NCBI GenBank assembly: GCA_021808665.1 | Contig: JAKBBA010000089.1 | Coordinates: 1 to 12,346 of the forward strand | Direction of reading: 5' to 3' | DNA from: Actinomycetes bacterium | Lineage (GTDB): Bacteria; Actinomycetota; Acidimicrobiia; Acidimicrobiales; Palsa-688 | Length of the DNA stretch: 12,346 nucleotides | In this document: positions 5,033 to 12,346 of the stretch, in pieces | Position numbering within the stretch: the stretch's first letter is position 1 | Layout of the letters: the number at the start of each line of letters is the position of its first letter | Made by a program: the position numbers and the translations under genes | The notes under the pieces: generated by a model | Told to the model about the DNA's origin: nothing | Database searches by the model: none | What the model saw: the letters and a program-made list of their open reading frames with translations, nothing else

Positions 5033-6583
5033 ATGTATGCCGCCCGGACAGCCGCCGCCCACCCCGACAAGCCGGCCATCATAATGGTCGGAACCGGGGA
5101 GACCGTAACCTTCGCAAGCTACGAGGCGGAGGCCAACCGCATCGCCCATATGCTTCGCGACCAGGGTCTACGCCGCGGCGACCACATCGCCATCCTGTCC
5201 TCCAACAACCCGGTGATGCTCGAGATAGAGGGCGCGGCTGATCGTGCCGGACTGTACTACACCCTAATCAACAGCTATCTCGGACCCGACGAAGTGGCAT
5301 ACATCGTCGGCAACTGCAAGGCGAAGACCTTTTTCGCCTCACTGGACAAGCTCGACGTGGCCCGCCAGGCGGCTGCGTCGTGTCGGGCGGTGGAGCAGTT
5401 CGTGGTCACGGGCACGGTTGTCGCCGACGGCGTCTGGGAACCTCTCGCCTCCATGGTGGCAAGCTACCCGTCTACCCCCATTGCCGACGAATGCCTCGGA
5501 GCCGCAATGCTGTACTCCTCAGGCACCACTGGGCAGCCGAAAGGGATCCATCGGGCGCTTCCGGAAGTGCCCCCCGGCGAGGCGCTCCCGGTCATGGAGT
5601 TCGTGCGGTACCTGTTCGGTTTCACAGAGGACATGACCTACCTCAACCCGGCGCCCCTTTACCACTCGGCGCCGCAGGCGAGCGTCGCTGCCTCGCTACG
5701 TCTAGGCGCGACAGCCGTGGTCATGGAGCATTTCGACCCGGAGGGTTGGATGGCGGCGGTGCAGCGCTACCGGATCACGCACTGCCAGATGGTCCCGACG
5801 ATGTTCAACCGCCTTTTGCGCGTCCCGAACGACGTCAGGAACCGCTACGACTTGTCGTCGCTGCAGCGGATCGTCCATGCGGCAGCACCTTGCCCGATTC
5901 CCATCAAGCAGGCGATGATCGACTGGCTCGGGCCGATCATCACCGAGTACTACGGCGCTACGGAGGCGAACGGGTTCACTTTCTGCGACTCCGCCGAATG
6001 GCTCGCCCATCGAGGGACGGTTGGACGAGCAGTCCTCGGCGAAGTCGTGATACGGGACGAGAACGGACTGGACTGCCCGCCGGGCACGGACGGCACTGTG
6101 TGGTTTCGAGGAGCGACGAACTTCGAGTACTTCGAGGACGCGGAGAAAACTGCCGAGAGCCGAGCTGAGGACGGCAACATGAGCACCGTCGGCGACATCG
6201 GTCACCTCGACGCCGACGGGTGGCTGTACCTGACCGACCGCAAAAGCTACATGATCATCTCCGGTGGTGTGAACATCTATCCCCAAGAGACCGAGAACCT
6301 TCTCTCGACCCATCCCGGCGTCAGCGACGTCGCAGTGATCGGCGCTCCGGACCCCGACATGGGCGAAAAGGTGGTTGCCGTCGTCGAACCCGCGCCGGGC
6401 TACGAAGCCGGTGCGGATCTCGCCCGAGAGTTGATCAACTTCAGCCGCCAGCACCTCGCGCATTTCAAATGCCCGAAGCAGGTTGACTTCGTGAGCGAAC
6501 TTCCGAGGCTGCCGACTGGGAAGCTGTACAAGCGTTTGGTCAGGGACCGCTACTGGGCCCAAGACACCGGAACGAGCGCCTAG
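5033..6583 (+). CDS. Acyl-CoA synthetase (AMP-forming, FadD/BACL-like)
   Basis: A complete 516-residue adenylate-forming enzyme that activates a carboxylic acid to its CoA thioester through an acyl-AMP intermediate in the cytoplasm. Motifs in order: the P-loop-like YSSGTTGQPKGI near residue 160, NPAPLYHSAP near 205, the ATP-binding YYGATEANG near 308, the DIG of STVGDIGHL and YLTDRKSYMIISGGVNIYP near 400, and the C-terminal catalytic lysine in LPTGKLYKRLVRDRYW near 497. The N-terminal pattern DKPAIIMVGTGETVTF and overall length fit the long-chain/bile-acid CoA ligase-like group in actinobacteria. ATG 5033 is the first start after an in-frame TAA at 5018; no Shine-Dalgarno is seen. It shares CTAG at its stop with the convergent regulator gene. 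The acid substrate (fatty acid, steroid side chain or aromatic) is not determinable here. Confidence 0.93.
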   Translation: MYAARTAAAHPDKPAIIMVGTGETVTFASYEAEANRIAHMLRDQGLRRGDHIAILSSNNPVMLEIEGAADRAGLYYTLINSYLGPDEVAYIVGNCKAKTFFASLDKLDVARQAAASCRAVEQFVVTGTVVADGVWEPLASMVASYPSTPIADECLGAAMLYSSGTTGQPKGIHRALPEVPPGEALPVMEFVRYLFGFTEDMTYLNPAPLYHSAPQASVAASLRLGATAVVMEHFDPEGWMAAVQRYRITHCQMVPTMFNRLLRVPNDVRNRYDLSSLQRIVHAAAPCPIPIKQAMIDWLGPIITEYYGATEANGFTFCDSAEWLAHRGTVGRAVLGEVVIRDENGLDCPPGTDGTVWFRGATNFEYFEDAEKTAESRAEDGNMSTVGDIGHLDADGWLYLTDRKSYMIISGGVNIYPQETENLLSTHPGVSDVAVIGAPDPDMGEKVVAVVEPAPGYEAGADLARELINFSRQHLAHFKCPKQVDFVSELPRLPTGKLYKRLVRDRYWAQDTGTSA

Positions 6584-7197
6584 CGTCCCTTCTTCGCCAA
6601 GCCGAGGATGGACTCGAGGGCGGCCGTCCACGACCGCTTGATCTGGCTCCGGGTCCGCCGGTGCTGGCGGGTCATGATGTCCCAGCTGTCGAAAGAAGCA
6701 ATTACGTCAATAACAGACACCAGGTCGTCTGCTTCGGCCTTGCTCTTCTTCTTGAGCTCGGGGGCGAAATGCTGACGGACGGTCGCGTCGAGCAGCTTGC
6801 GGTAGCGAGCGATGTCCTCTGCGATCACTGGTACGTACGGCGCCCTCAGGTAGGCGGTGCGTGCTGTGCCGGCCATGGTCTCGTTGACTTTGACCCGGGC
6901 GTCGACGAAGCGGGTAATCCGATCGGCCAAAGAACCTTTGCCGATTTCGGGAATTTCGAGCAGAGGTGATACCCGCTCGAAGTTGCGTGCGATGACAGCA
7001 CGACGCAAGTCGTCCAAGCCGTCGAAGTAACGGAAGATGGAGCGCGCCGACAAACCCGAGTGCGCTGTCAGCCGCTCTACTGACGGATCATCGTCGCCTT
7101 CAGCAACTAACGCCAGTGCCGATTCGATCACGACGTCACGATTGCGGGAGCGCCGCGCTGAACGGCCATCAATTCTGTCAGTCATGGTTTCAATCAT
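6580..7197 (-). CDS. TetR-family transcriptional regulator
   Basis: A 205-residue TetR-type repressor. The N-terminal helix-turn-helix spans about residues 17-62: NRDVVIESALALVAEG, then SVERLTAHSGLSARSIFRYF, ending with the family pattern FDGLDDLRRAV. The C-terminal ligand-binding part is helical, with no recognisable ligand signature. AGGAGG (7205-7200 on the minus strand) precedes two in-frame ATGs, at 7197 (2-base spacing) and 7185 (14-base spacing). Neither spacing is ideal, so the start may be 12 bases downstream. It follows the PfkB kinase gene by 30 bases on the same strand and may be co-transcribed with it. It converges on the acyl-CoA synthetase gene, their TAG stops sharing CTAG. 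Its target is unknown; control of the adjacent CoA ligase gene is plausible but only inferred from position. Confidence 0.9.
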   Translation of the reverse strand: MIETMTDRIDGRSARRSRNRDVVIESALALVAEGDDDPSVERLTAHSGLSARSIFRYFDGLDDLRRAVIARNFERVSPLLEIPEIGKGSLADRITRFVDARVKVNETMAGTARTAYLRAPYVPVIAEDIARYRKLLDATVRQHFAPELKKKSKAEADDLVSVIDVIASFDSWDIMTRQHRRTRSQIKRSWTAALESILGLAKKGR

Positions 7198-7227
7198 ATC
7201 CTCCTGGCGATGATGGCAATGCGCGGG

Positions 7228-8211
7228 TCAGATTGACATATTTTCGCTTGCCGGCCCAAGCGCGATCGTCATCTCCGCCGATGTCGGGGGGTTCGCTCCG
7301 GAGCGTGAGCAGGTGATCGACGAAGCGACCACCGCATAGCCGAGAGCTTGGTCTAATGCTTCGCTCTCGATAAGGGCAATGGAATCGGGGGATGCGTAGG
7401 CCGCCTCGCAAAGCGCGGCTAGGAGAGCTGCGCTGAAAGAGTCCCCGGCGCCGACAGTATCTACAATGTTCACCGAAGCGGCAGGCCTGGTTGCGGCGAT
7501 TCCATCTCTGCGATAGGCAGACGCTCCTGACGCACCATTCGTGACCACAACCAGTCCAGCACCAAGTTTGATCCAGCCCTGTGCCACGGCGGCTGGAGCC
7601 ACTTCAGGGTAAAGCCAGGCCAGGTCCTCCGCAGACACCTTGACTAGATGGCTCGAGGACACGGCGCGCTCGATCCGGGACGTCGCTTGGTCGCGGCTTC
7701 CGCACAGTTTCGGTCGGACGTTCGGGTCGTAGCTCACCAGAACCTCTCCGCCACCGTGTAGCTCCTCGACGAGGTCGACGATATTCAGCCATCCGGGATC
7801 GGTCCACGCGGAGATCGACCCGAAGTGAACGATTGTCGTGTCTGGAGGAACTAGGTCCAGTTCCTCGCGCGACCATTGCCAGTCGGCGGTCCCGTCGGTG
7901 TAGAAGTCGTACGCGGCATTTCCGGCCTGGTCGAGGGACACGACCGCCAGCGTCGTTGGTTCGGGGGCCCTCACGGATGCCGCTAGGTCGACGGATTCGG
8001 ATTCGAGGTAGCGGCGGAGAACGCGGCCGAAAGCGTTGTCGCCCAGTCGGGCCATCAGGGAGGTCCGCATCCCGAGACGTGCAAGGCCGACCGCGACGTT
8101 GAGCGGGCTGCCGCCCACCTTGGCTTCGAAGGTCAGCGGATCGCCACTCGGTACGAGGTCGATTAAGGCCTCCCCTACGACTGTGACGTGGTGACGCACC
8201 GGCGCTGTCAT
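7228..8211 (-). CDS. PfkB-family sugar kinase (fructokinase-like)
   Basis: A 327-residue ribokinase/PfkB-family kinase that phosphorylates a sugar or related alcohol with ATP. Visible are the N-terminal strand HHVTVVGEALIDLVPSGD, signature one with the di-glycine hinge KVGGSPLNVAVGLARLG, the lid region NAAYDFYTDGTADWQW, and signature two VDTVGAGDSFSAALLAAL, which carries the catalytic Asp and anion hole. These fit bacterial fructokinases best, but substrate cannot be fixed from motifs. I chose ATG 8211 because the kinase fold begins eight residues later; the frame is open back to 8334, but that stretch lies inside the divergent EamA gene. No clear Shine-Dalgarno precedes the ATG, so it may be leaderless. 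Only 36 bases separate it from the divergent exporter start. Confidence 0.92.
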   Translation of the reverse strand: MTAPVRHHVTVVGEALIDLVPSGDPLTFEAKVGGSPLNVAVGLARLGMRTSLMARLGDNAFGRVLRRYLESESVDLAASVRAPEPTTLAVVSLDQAGNAAYDFYTDGTADWQWSREELDLVPPDTTIVHFGSISAWTDPGWLNIVDLVEELHGGGEVLVSYDPNVRPKLCGSRDQATSRIERAVSSSHLVKVSAEDLAWLYPEVAPAAVAQGWIKLGAGLVVVTNGASGASAYRRDGIAATRPAASVNIVDTVGAGDSFSAALLAALCEAAYASPDSIALIESEALDQALGYAVVASSITCSRSGANPPTSAEMTIALGPASENMSI

Positions 8212-8247
8212 GTCAAAATAGTGCCATGCGCGTATAAGGTCTGCGGC

Positions 8248-9114
8248 GTGTCTCGCAGGGGTCTGGTGTTCTTCGCAGCTTTGAGCATCATATGGGGGGT
8301 TCCGTACCTGTTGATCAAAGTAGCCGTCCGTCACGTGAGCCCCCCGGATCTCGTGTTCGCCCGTACGGCTATCGGGGCGGTCCTTCTACTTCCGATCGCC
8401 GTGCGTCGGGGTGAGCTGCGCCCCCTGGCCGAGCACTGGAAGCCGTTACTGGCGTACAGCGTCGTCGAACTCGTCGTTCCGTGGGTACTCCTCGCAGACG
8501 CAGAACAACACCTGTCCAGCTCGCTTACCGGGCTCCTAGTGTCGGCCGTCCCATTGATCGGAGCCGTTATCGCTCTGGCCTCGCCGACACATGACCGTCT
8601 CAGCGTTGCCAATGCTGCGGGCTTGCTGATTGGGCTCGCGGGAGTTGCGGTCCTCCTCGGCTTCACCGTGGGCCGCTCCGAGCTCGGCTCTGTCGGTATC
8701 GTCGGTGTGACCGTCATCGGCTACGCAGCAGGGCCGGCGATCCTGGCCAGGAGACTCGGCTCTGCGCCCCCCTTCGGTGTCGCAGCAGTGTCAGTTGGTT
8801 TCTGCGCTGTTGTGTACGCCCCGTGGGCTGTGGCGCACCCACCGGCGGTACTACCTGCAACGACGCTGGCATCACTGCTCGTTCTTGGAGTCGTCTGTAC
8901 CGCTCTTGCGTTCATCATATTTTTTGCTCTCATAGCGGAGATGGGGGCGGTGAGAGCTACGGTCGTCACCTACCTGAATCCCGCGGTCGCAGTGGCGCTT
9001 GGAGCTGCTGTGCTTGGCGAGGCGGTCACGTGGGCGACCGCCGTCGGTTTCGTCATGATCCTCGGCGGGGCGTGGCTGGCGACCCGGCGCCGTGCGCCGC
9101 TGGCCGCGCGCTGA
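8248..9114 (+). CDS. EamA-family (DMT superfamily) inner-membrane transporter
   Basis: A 288-residue, very hydrophobic protein with about ten predicted membrane helices in two EamA repeats. The first opens LVFFAALSIIWGVPYLLIKV and contains the conserved PPDLVFARTAIGAVLLLP; the second half holds AFIIFFALIAEMGAVRATVV and the typical YLNPAVAVALGAAVLGEAVT. Family members export amino acids, nucleosides or other small metabolites by proton exchange. GTG 8248 is preferred because AAGG lies 8 bases upstream and the first helix starts a few residues later; a longer frame back to 8188 overlaps the divergent kinase gene. It lies 67 bases ahead of egtB on the same strand, so co-transcription is possible. 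A role in moving ergothioneine or a precursor is only a suggestion from position. Confidence 0.92.
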   Translation: MSRRGLVFFAALSIIWGVPYLLIKVAVRHVSPPDLVFARTAIGAVLLLPIAVRRGELRPLAEHWKPLLAYSVVELVVPWVLLADAEQHLSSSLTGLLVSAVPLIGAVIALASPTHDRLSVANAAGLLIGLAGVAVLLGFTVGRSELGSVGIVGVTVIGYAAGPAILARRLGSAPPFGVAAVSVGFCAVVYAPWAVAHPPAVLPATTLASLLVLGVVCTALAFIIFFALIAEMGAVRATVVTYLNPAVAVALGAAVLGEAVTWATAVGFVMILGGAWLATRRRAPLAAR

Positions 9115-9181
9115 GGGAAGCCCTACGCGTTCGTCCTTCAACGAAGATCGCTAGGGGGCCAGATGGCGGTAGCTTTATTTG

Positions 9182-10447
9182 GTGTCGTCAGGAGATGTGG
9201 GCCCCGACACCGCCTACCGTGGTGTCCGTGATTTCACTGAAGCGCTCGCCGATCCGCTGTCGGCAGAAGATCAGACGGTGCAATCGATGCCCGACGTCAG
9301 CCCGACGAAGTGGCACCGGGCGCATACGACCTGGTTTTTCGAGACTTTCGTTCTCGACCGCTACGCGCCGGACTACAAGGCCTTCGATCCAGCGTATTCG
9401 TACCTTTTCAACTCCTACTACGAGTCTGTCGGTCCGAGGTACGTGCGCTCGCAGCGGGGCGGCGTCTCTCGCCCGGGCTGCCAGGACATCGCAAACTATA
9501 GACGTCATGTAGACGGTTACATGCTCGACTTGATAGAGCGCAGCGACCTCGATGACCTGGGGCTTGCGCTACTCGACCTCGGGATCAACCACGAGCAGCA
9601 ACATCAAGAGCTGCTTCTGATGGACATCAAGCACGTCCTGTCGATGAGCCCGCTCGACATTGCCTACATGATCCCCGGTCCTGGGCGCGCCGAGAAGGAC
9701 TCGATCGAGGGTTGTTCGCGAACGGGTTGGACCAGCCACGAGGGAGGCCTCGTGCAGGTCGGCCATGACGGCGGGGGTTTCGCTTACGACAACGAAGGAC
9801 CCGCCCACCGCGTCTACCTTCAGCCGTTCGAGCTGGCAGATCGGATGGTGACCTGTAGCGAATGGATGACCTTCATCGCCGACGGGGGATACCGCCGGCC
9901 GGAGCTGTGGCTCGCCGAGGGATGGGATCGGCTGCACGCTGGTTTGTGGGAAGCACCCTTGTACTGGGACTGTTCCGACGGCGACTGGGATCTGTTCACT
10001 CTCGGAGGCCGTCGCCGAGTCGATCCGGACGAGCCGGTGTGTCACGTGAGCTATTTCGAGGCGGACGCCTACGCTTCGTGGGCGGGTGCCCGACTCCCAA
10101 GCGAATTCGAGTGGGAGGCCGTCGCCTGCGGGCTGCTCGATACCGGAGTCGGCTTCACAGGCCAACTCGACGACCCACGCCGGGTCCATCCCCGTGTTCA
10201 ACGCGAGGCAGAGATGTTTGGCGGCGCGTGGGCGTGGACGTCGTCGGCGTACCTTCCCTACCCCGGGTTCCGCCCCGCAGCAGGGGCGGTCGGGGAGTAC
10301 AACGGGAAGTTCATGGTCAACCAGCAGGTGCTTCGAGGCGGAAGCGCCGCCACCCCACTCGGACACATACGAGCGACGTACCGCAACTTCTATCCTCCAC
10401 ACGCCCGCTGGGCCTTCAGCGGCGTGCGCCTAGCGAAGGACGTGTGA
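9182..10447 (+). CDS. egtB: Ergothioneine biosynthesis sulfoxide synthase EgtB
   Basis: A non-heme iron enzyme of about 421 residues that joins hercynine to a cysteine-type thiol with oxygen, forming the sulfoxide intermediate of ergothioneine synthesis. The N-terminal DinB-like domain carries TVQSMPDVSPTKWHRAHTTW and the iron-binding INHEQQHQELLLMD, giving the three-histidine set. The loop NSYYESVGPRYVRSQRGG has arginines near residues 86 and 89, where the mycobacterial enzyme contacts gamma-glutamylcysteine. The C-terminal FGE-sulfatase-like domain holds VCHVSYFEADAYASWAGARL, FGGAWAWTSSAY, GEYNGKFMVNQQVLRGGS (Tyr near the known active-site tyrosine) and YRNFYPPHARWAFSGVRLA. Possible starts are TTG 9179, GTG 9182 and GTG 9197; none has a good ribosome-binding site. 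It ends 6 bases before egtD, so the two form an operon. Confidence 0.96.
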   Translation: MSSGDVGPDTAYRGVRDFTEALADPLSAEDQTVQSMPDVSPTKWHRAHTTWFFETFVLDRYAPDYKAFDPAYSYLFNSYYESVGPRYVRSQRGGVSRPGCQDIANYRRHVDGYMLDLIERSDLDDLGLALLDLGINHEQQHQELLLMDIKHVLSMSPLDIAYMIPGPGRAEKDSIEGCSRTGWTSHEGGLVQVGHDGGGFAYDNEGPAHRVYLQPFELADRMVTCSEWMTFIADGGYRRPELWLAEGWDRLHAGLWEAPLYWDCSDGDWDLFTLGGRRRVDPDEPVCHVSYFEADAYASWAGARLPSEFEWEAVACGLLDTGVGFTGQLDDPRRVHPRVQREAEMFGGAWAWTSSAYLPYPGFRPAAGAVGEYNGKFMVNQQVLRGGSAATPLGHIRATYRNFYPPHARWAFSGVRLAKDV

Positions 10448-10453
10448 GAGTCG

Positions 10454-11479
10454 TTGACCTATCCGAGCGCTGTAGGGCCGGGCGCGATCGACGCAAGGCG
10501 TGCCAGGTTGATCGAAGACGCCCGAATCGGGTTGTGTGCTCGAGTCAAGTCGATCCCTTCCGCATGGTTCTACGACGACCGGGGAAGCGGATTGTTCGAC
10601 GAGATCACACGCCTCGCGGAGTACTACCCGACCCGGACGGAGCGGGCGATACTCGAGTGCAAGGCGGAAGATATCGTAGAGGTGTCAGGAGCCGACACCC
10701 TCGTCGAGCTTGGCTCGGGAACCTCTGAAAAGACCCGGGTACTCCTCGACGCGATGGCTGCAGCGAACGTGTTGGAGCGGGTGATCCTCTTCGATATCGC
10801 CGAAGACGTGCTCCGAAAGGCAGCATGCGACTTGCACTCCCTTTATCATGTCGAAGTCGAGGCGGTCGTCGGAGATCTCCGTGCCGACCTCGACAGTTTG
10901 GGCGGGGACGGGAACCGCCTGTGGGCATTCCTAGGCAGTACGATCGGCAATTTCACGCGGGAGGAACGTGGCCGGATGCTGGACCGGTTCGCCCGTGCGA
11001 TGAGTGACGGCGACAGCCTTCTCATCGGTGTTGACCTCGTAAAAGACACGGCGCGCTTGATAGCTGCTTACGACGACTCCGGAGGAGTTACTGCGGAGTT
11101 CAACTTGAACATTCTCAACGTCTTGAACAAGGAGATGGGCGGAGACTTCGACCTGAGCAAATTTTCTCACCAGGCGTCGTGGAACGAAAGCGAGTCACGT
11201 ATCGAAATGAGACTCCGATCACTTGACGCGCAAGTCGTTTCACTACCAGAGGTCGGCCTTGAGGTGTCGCTCGAGGGAGGCGAGGAGATCCTCACCGAGA
11301 TATCGACGAAGTTCACAGCGGACGGGTTCTCCGACGAGCTCCGCGACGCAGGATTCGATGTCGCCGAGCGCTGGTTCGACGACGCGGGCGATTTCGCGGT
11401 GTTGCTTGCCCGGCACCGCGGTGAGCGACTCGGGAATGGCAGTACGCTACCGGCAGTCCTTCCCGTAGCAGTTCGCTGA
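10454..11479 (+). CDS. egtD: L-histidine N-alpha-methyltransferase EgtD
   Basis: A 341-residue SAM-dependent methyltransferase that trimethylates histidine to hercynine, the substrate of EgtB. The N-terminus has SIPSAWFYDDRGSGLFDEIT and LAEYYPTRTE; the SAM-binding motif I is DTLVELGSGTSEKTRVLLDA, and FLGSTIGNFT follows. Residues known to bind histidine in the mycobacterial enzyme line up by number: Asn166 in GSTIGNF, Tyr206 in AAYDDSG, and Glu282 and Ser284 in ILTEISTKF. Tyrosines corresponding to 39 and 56 are present within one or two positions. The length matches known EgtD (about 320-345). The start is a TTG 6 bases after egtB's stop; no other in-frame start exists between the two genes. 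Tight spacing to egtB and to the following CoA-transferase gene (12 bases) implies one transcript. Confidence 0.96.
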   Translation: MTYPSAVGPGAIDARRARLIEDARIGLCARVKSIPSAWFYDDRGSGLFDEITRLAEYYPTRTERAILECKAEDIVEVSGADTLVELGSGTSEKTRVLLDAMAAANVLERVILFDIAEDVLRKAACDLHSLYHVEVEAVVGDLRADLDSLGGDGNRLWAFLGSTIGNFTREERGRMLDRFARAMSDGDSLLIGVDLVKDTARLIAAYDDSGGVTAEFNLNILNVLNKEMGGDFDLSKFSHQASWNESESRIEMRLRSLDAQVVSLPEVGLEVSLEGGEEILTEISTKFTADGFSDELRDAGFDVAERWFDDAGDFAVLLARHRGERLGNGSTLPAVLPVAVR

Positions 11480-11491
11480 ACCGGACGCCCG

Positions 11492-12346
11492 GTGATCCGC
11501 GCTACGCAAAGGCAGCCTCTACGGATCGCTTACGCGGATGGCCCCGACGGAGCGCTGCCGCCGCCAGAGCAGGTTCTCGATGCGGCCGGCCGCGGACGCG
11601 GTGTTCGGGCGTGGGCATCAAACCCCGAGTCGATCGAACTCTTTCTCGGGTGGGTCGTGCGGGAGCCGCCCTGGATTGCAGGTGCCCTCGGTGCGGAGGT
11701 GCCGATCAAAATATCGACGTTCCTTGTCGGGGCCGGCACGAGGCGCGCAGTGGCGTCAGGAGTCGTCGACTATGTCCCGTTGCGCCTGTCGACGCTGTCA
11801 CGGCTGTTCTCCGGCCGGCTGCGCCAAGACATTGTGGTTGTCGGCGCATGGGAGGACGGCGGCTCGTGGCGTCTGGCGGGAAGCCCCGGCTGGGCGCTCG
11901 CCGCTGTACGGGCCTCAGGCCGGGTCGTGGTGGAGCGTTGGCCGGGCAAGGCTCGCCCCGGTCAACCGCTCCTTCCCGAATGTGAGGTTCTCGGCGTGGT
12001 GGAGCGAGCTGAGCCAGCGGACCCGGCCCCTACGGTGCGCAGCGGGCCGGTGCAGCTTGCTATAGGCCGCCACGTAGCTGGCTTGATTCCGCCTCGTGCC
12101 ACGCTTCAGTGGGGTCCAGGTGCGATCGGGGCGGCTGTCGTGTCGTGCTTGGACACGCCAGTTAGCGTGCATTCCGGGCTCGTCACAGACGAACTCGCCG
12201 ACCTTGAAGCCAGAGGCTTGCTAACGGGCCCCGCCCGGGCGGCCTACGTGTGGGGAGGGGAGAGTCTTTCGGCGATGATCGCCGGTGGCCGCCTCGAGCT
12301 CATCGAGGTCTCCGAGAGCCATGATCTCACCGCGGTGTCGTCCATC
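11492..12346 (+). CDS. Acetyl-CoA hydrolase/transferase family protein, 5' part
   Basis: An open frame of 285 codons that runs off the window. The sequence matches the acetyl-CoA hydrolase/transferase (4-hydroxybutyrate/butyrate CoA-transferase type) family. Visible are VPLRLSTLSRLFSGRLRQDI, AGSPGWALAAVRASGRVVVE, the domain-linking ATLQWGPGAIGAAVVSCL, VHSGLVTDELADLEARGLL and AAYVWGGESLSAMIAGGRLE. Such enzymes move CoA between carboxylic acids or hydrolyse acyl-CoA. The catalytic glutamate, in the C-terminal domain, should lie beyond the window end. GTG 11492 is the first start after the egtD stop in this frame; there is no strong ribosome-binding site. Position only 12 bases after egtD suggests co-transcription, though the family has no known step in ergothioneine synthesis. 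The acid substrate is unknown. Confidence 0.9.
   Translation, partial: MIRATQRQPLRIAYADGPDGALPPPEQVLDAAGRGRGVRAWASNPESIELFLGWVVREPPWIAGALGAEVPIKISTFLVGAGTRRAVASGVVDYVPLRLSTLSRLFSGRLRQDIVVVGAWEDGGSWRLAGSPGWALAAVRASGRVVVERWPGKARPGQPLLPECEVLGVVERAEPADPAPTVRSGPVQLAIGRHVAGLIPPRATLQWGPGAIGAAVVSCLDTPVSVHSGLVTDELADLEARGLLTGPARAAYVWGGESLSAMIAGGRLELIEVSESHDLTAVSSI

Noticed and set aside
4804..5241. Plus-strand 145-codon open frame spanning the dehydrogenase fragment and the acyl-CoA synthetase start
   Set aside because: It is antisense to dehydrogenase sequence at one end and an Arg/Pro-rich shadow of the synthetase at the other; no domain is recognisable.
5702..6631. 309-codon minus-strand open frame opposite the acyl-CoA synthetase
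   Set aside because: Antisense shadow of the synthetase; its composition follows the complementary codons and no family is visible.
9569..10402. Long minus-strand open frame inside egtB
   Set aside because: Antisense shadow in G/C-rich DNA; the plus strand encodes a well-supported EgtB with catalytic motifs.
11538..12065. Plus-strand 175-codon frame after egtD
   Set aside because: Arg/Ser/Cys-rich out-of-frame reading; the true frame is 11492 to the window end, which matches the CoA-transferase family throughout.
1..12346. New defence, CRISPR or retron-like system
   Set aside because: No array, reverse transcriptase, effector cluster or structured RNA was recognised. The only nuclease-like genes are VapC, a truncated MazF and a TnpB scrap.

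Overview
The window looks like a high-GC actinobacterial chromosome segment, possibly from an acidimicrobial lineage. The grounds are strong G/C third-position bias, frequent GTG/TTG starts, start codons lying directly behind -10 boxes, several acyl-CoA metabolism genes, an egtB-egtD ergothioneine pair and a HolA remnant of actinobacterial type. The lineage is inferred from protein character and was not checked by a search.

The left part (1-5030) is a patchwork of small modules and gene fragments. It opens with the 3' end of an acyl-CoA dehydrogenase gene. Next is a ribbon-helix-helix antitoxin gene overlapping a MazF/PemK-like toxin gene. That toxin gene is broken near 940: a TnpB (IS605/IS607-type) fragment follows, then the C-terminal about 280 codons of DNA polymerase III delta (HolA), all under one uninterrupted 498-codon frame. 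A strong hairpin terminator closes this block. A leftward small hypothetical gene (74 codons) follows, with a possible second frame after it. Then comes a compact, apparently intact Phd-VapC toxin-antitoxin operon with its own promoter and a 17-bp palindromic operator. A secreted kelch-repeat gene comes next, but its 3' end runs into the antisense of a second acyl-CoA dehydrogenase fragment that lacks both ends.

The right part (5033-12346) is orderly metabolic DNA. A complete acyl-CoA synthetase gene (FadD/BACL-like) runs rightward and shares its stop tetranucleotide with a convergent TetR-family regulator gene. That regulator lies just downstream of a PfkB-family sugar kinase gene on the same strand. 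An EamA-family exporter gene diverges from the kinase. It is followed by egtB (sulfoxide synthase), egtD (histidine trimethyltransferase) and the 5' part of an acetyl-CoA hydrolase/transferase gene that runs off the window. EgtB and EgtD together supply the chemical core of ergothioneine synthesis; egtA, egtC and egtE are not here.

I see no CRISPR array, tRNA, rRNA or complete insertion sequence, and no convincing new multi-gene system. The points most worth checking are the broken MazF-TnpB-HolA open frame, the matching architecture of the two toxin-antitoxin promoters, the kelch/dehydrogenase junction, and a possible frameshift in the small gene at 2256-2703. The number of truncated genes in the first 5 kb fits either a decayed, recombination-prone region or a chimeric assembly, and sequence alone cannot tell which.
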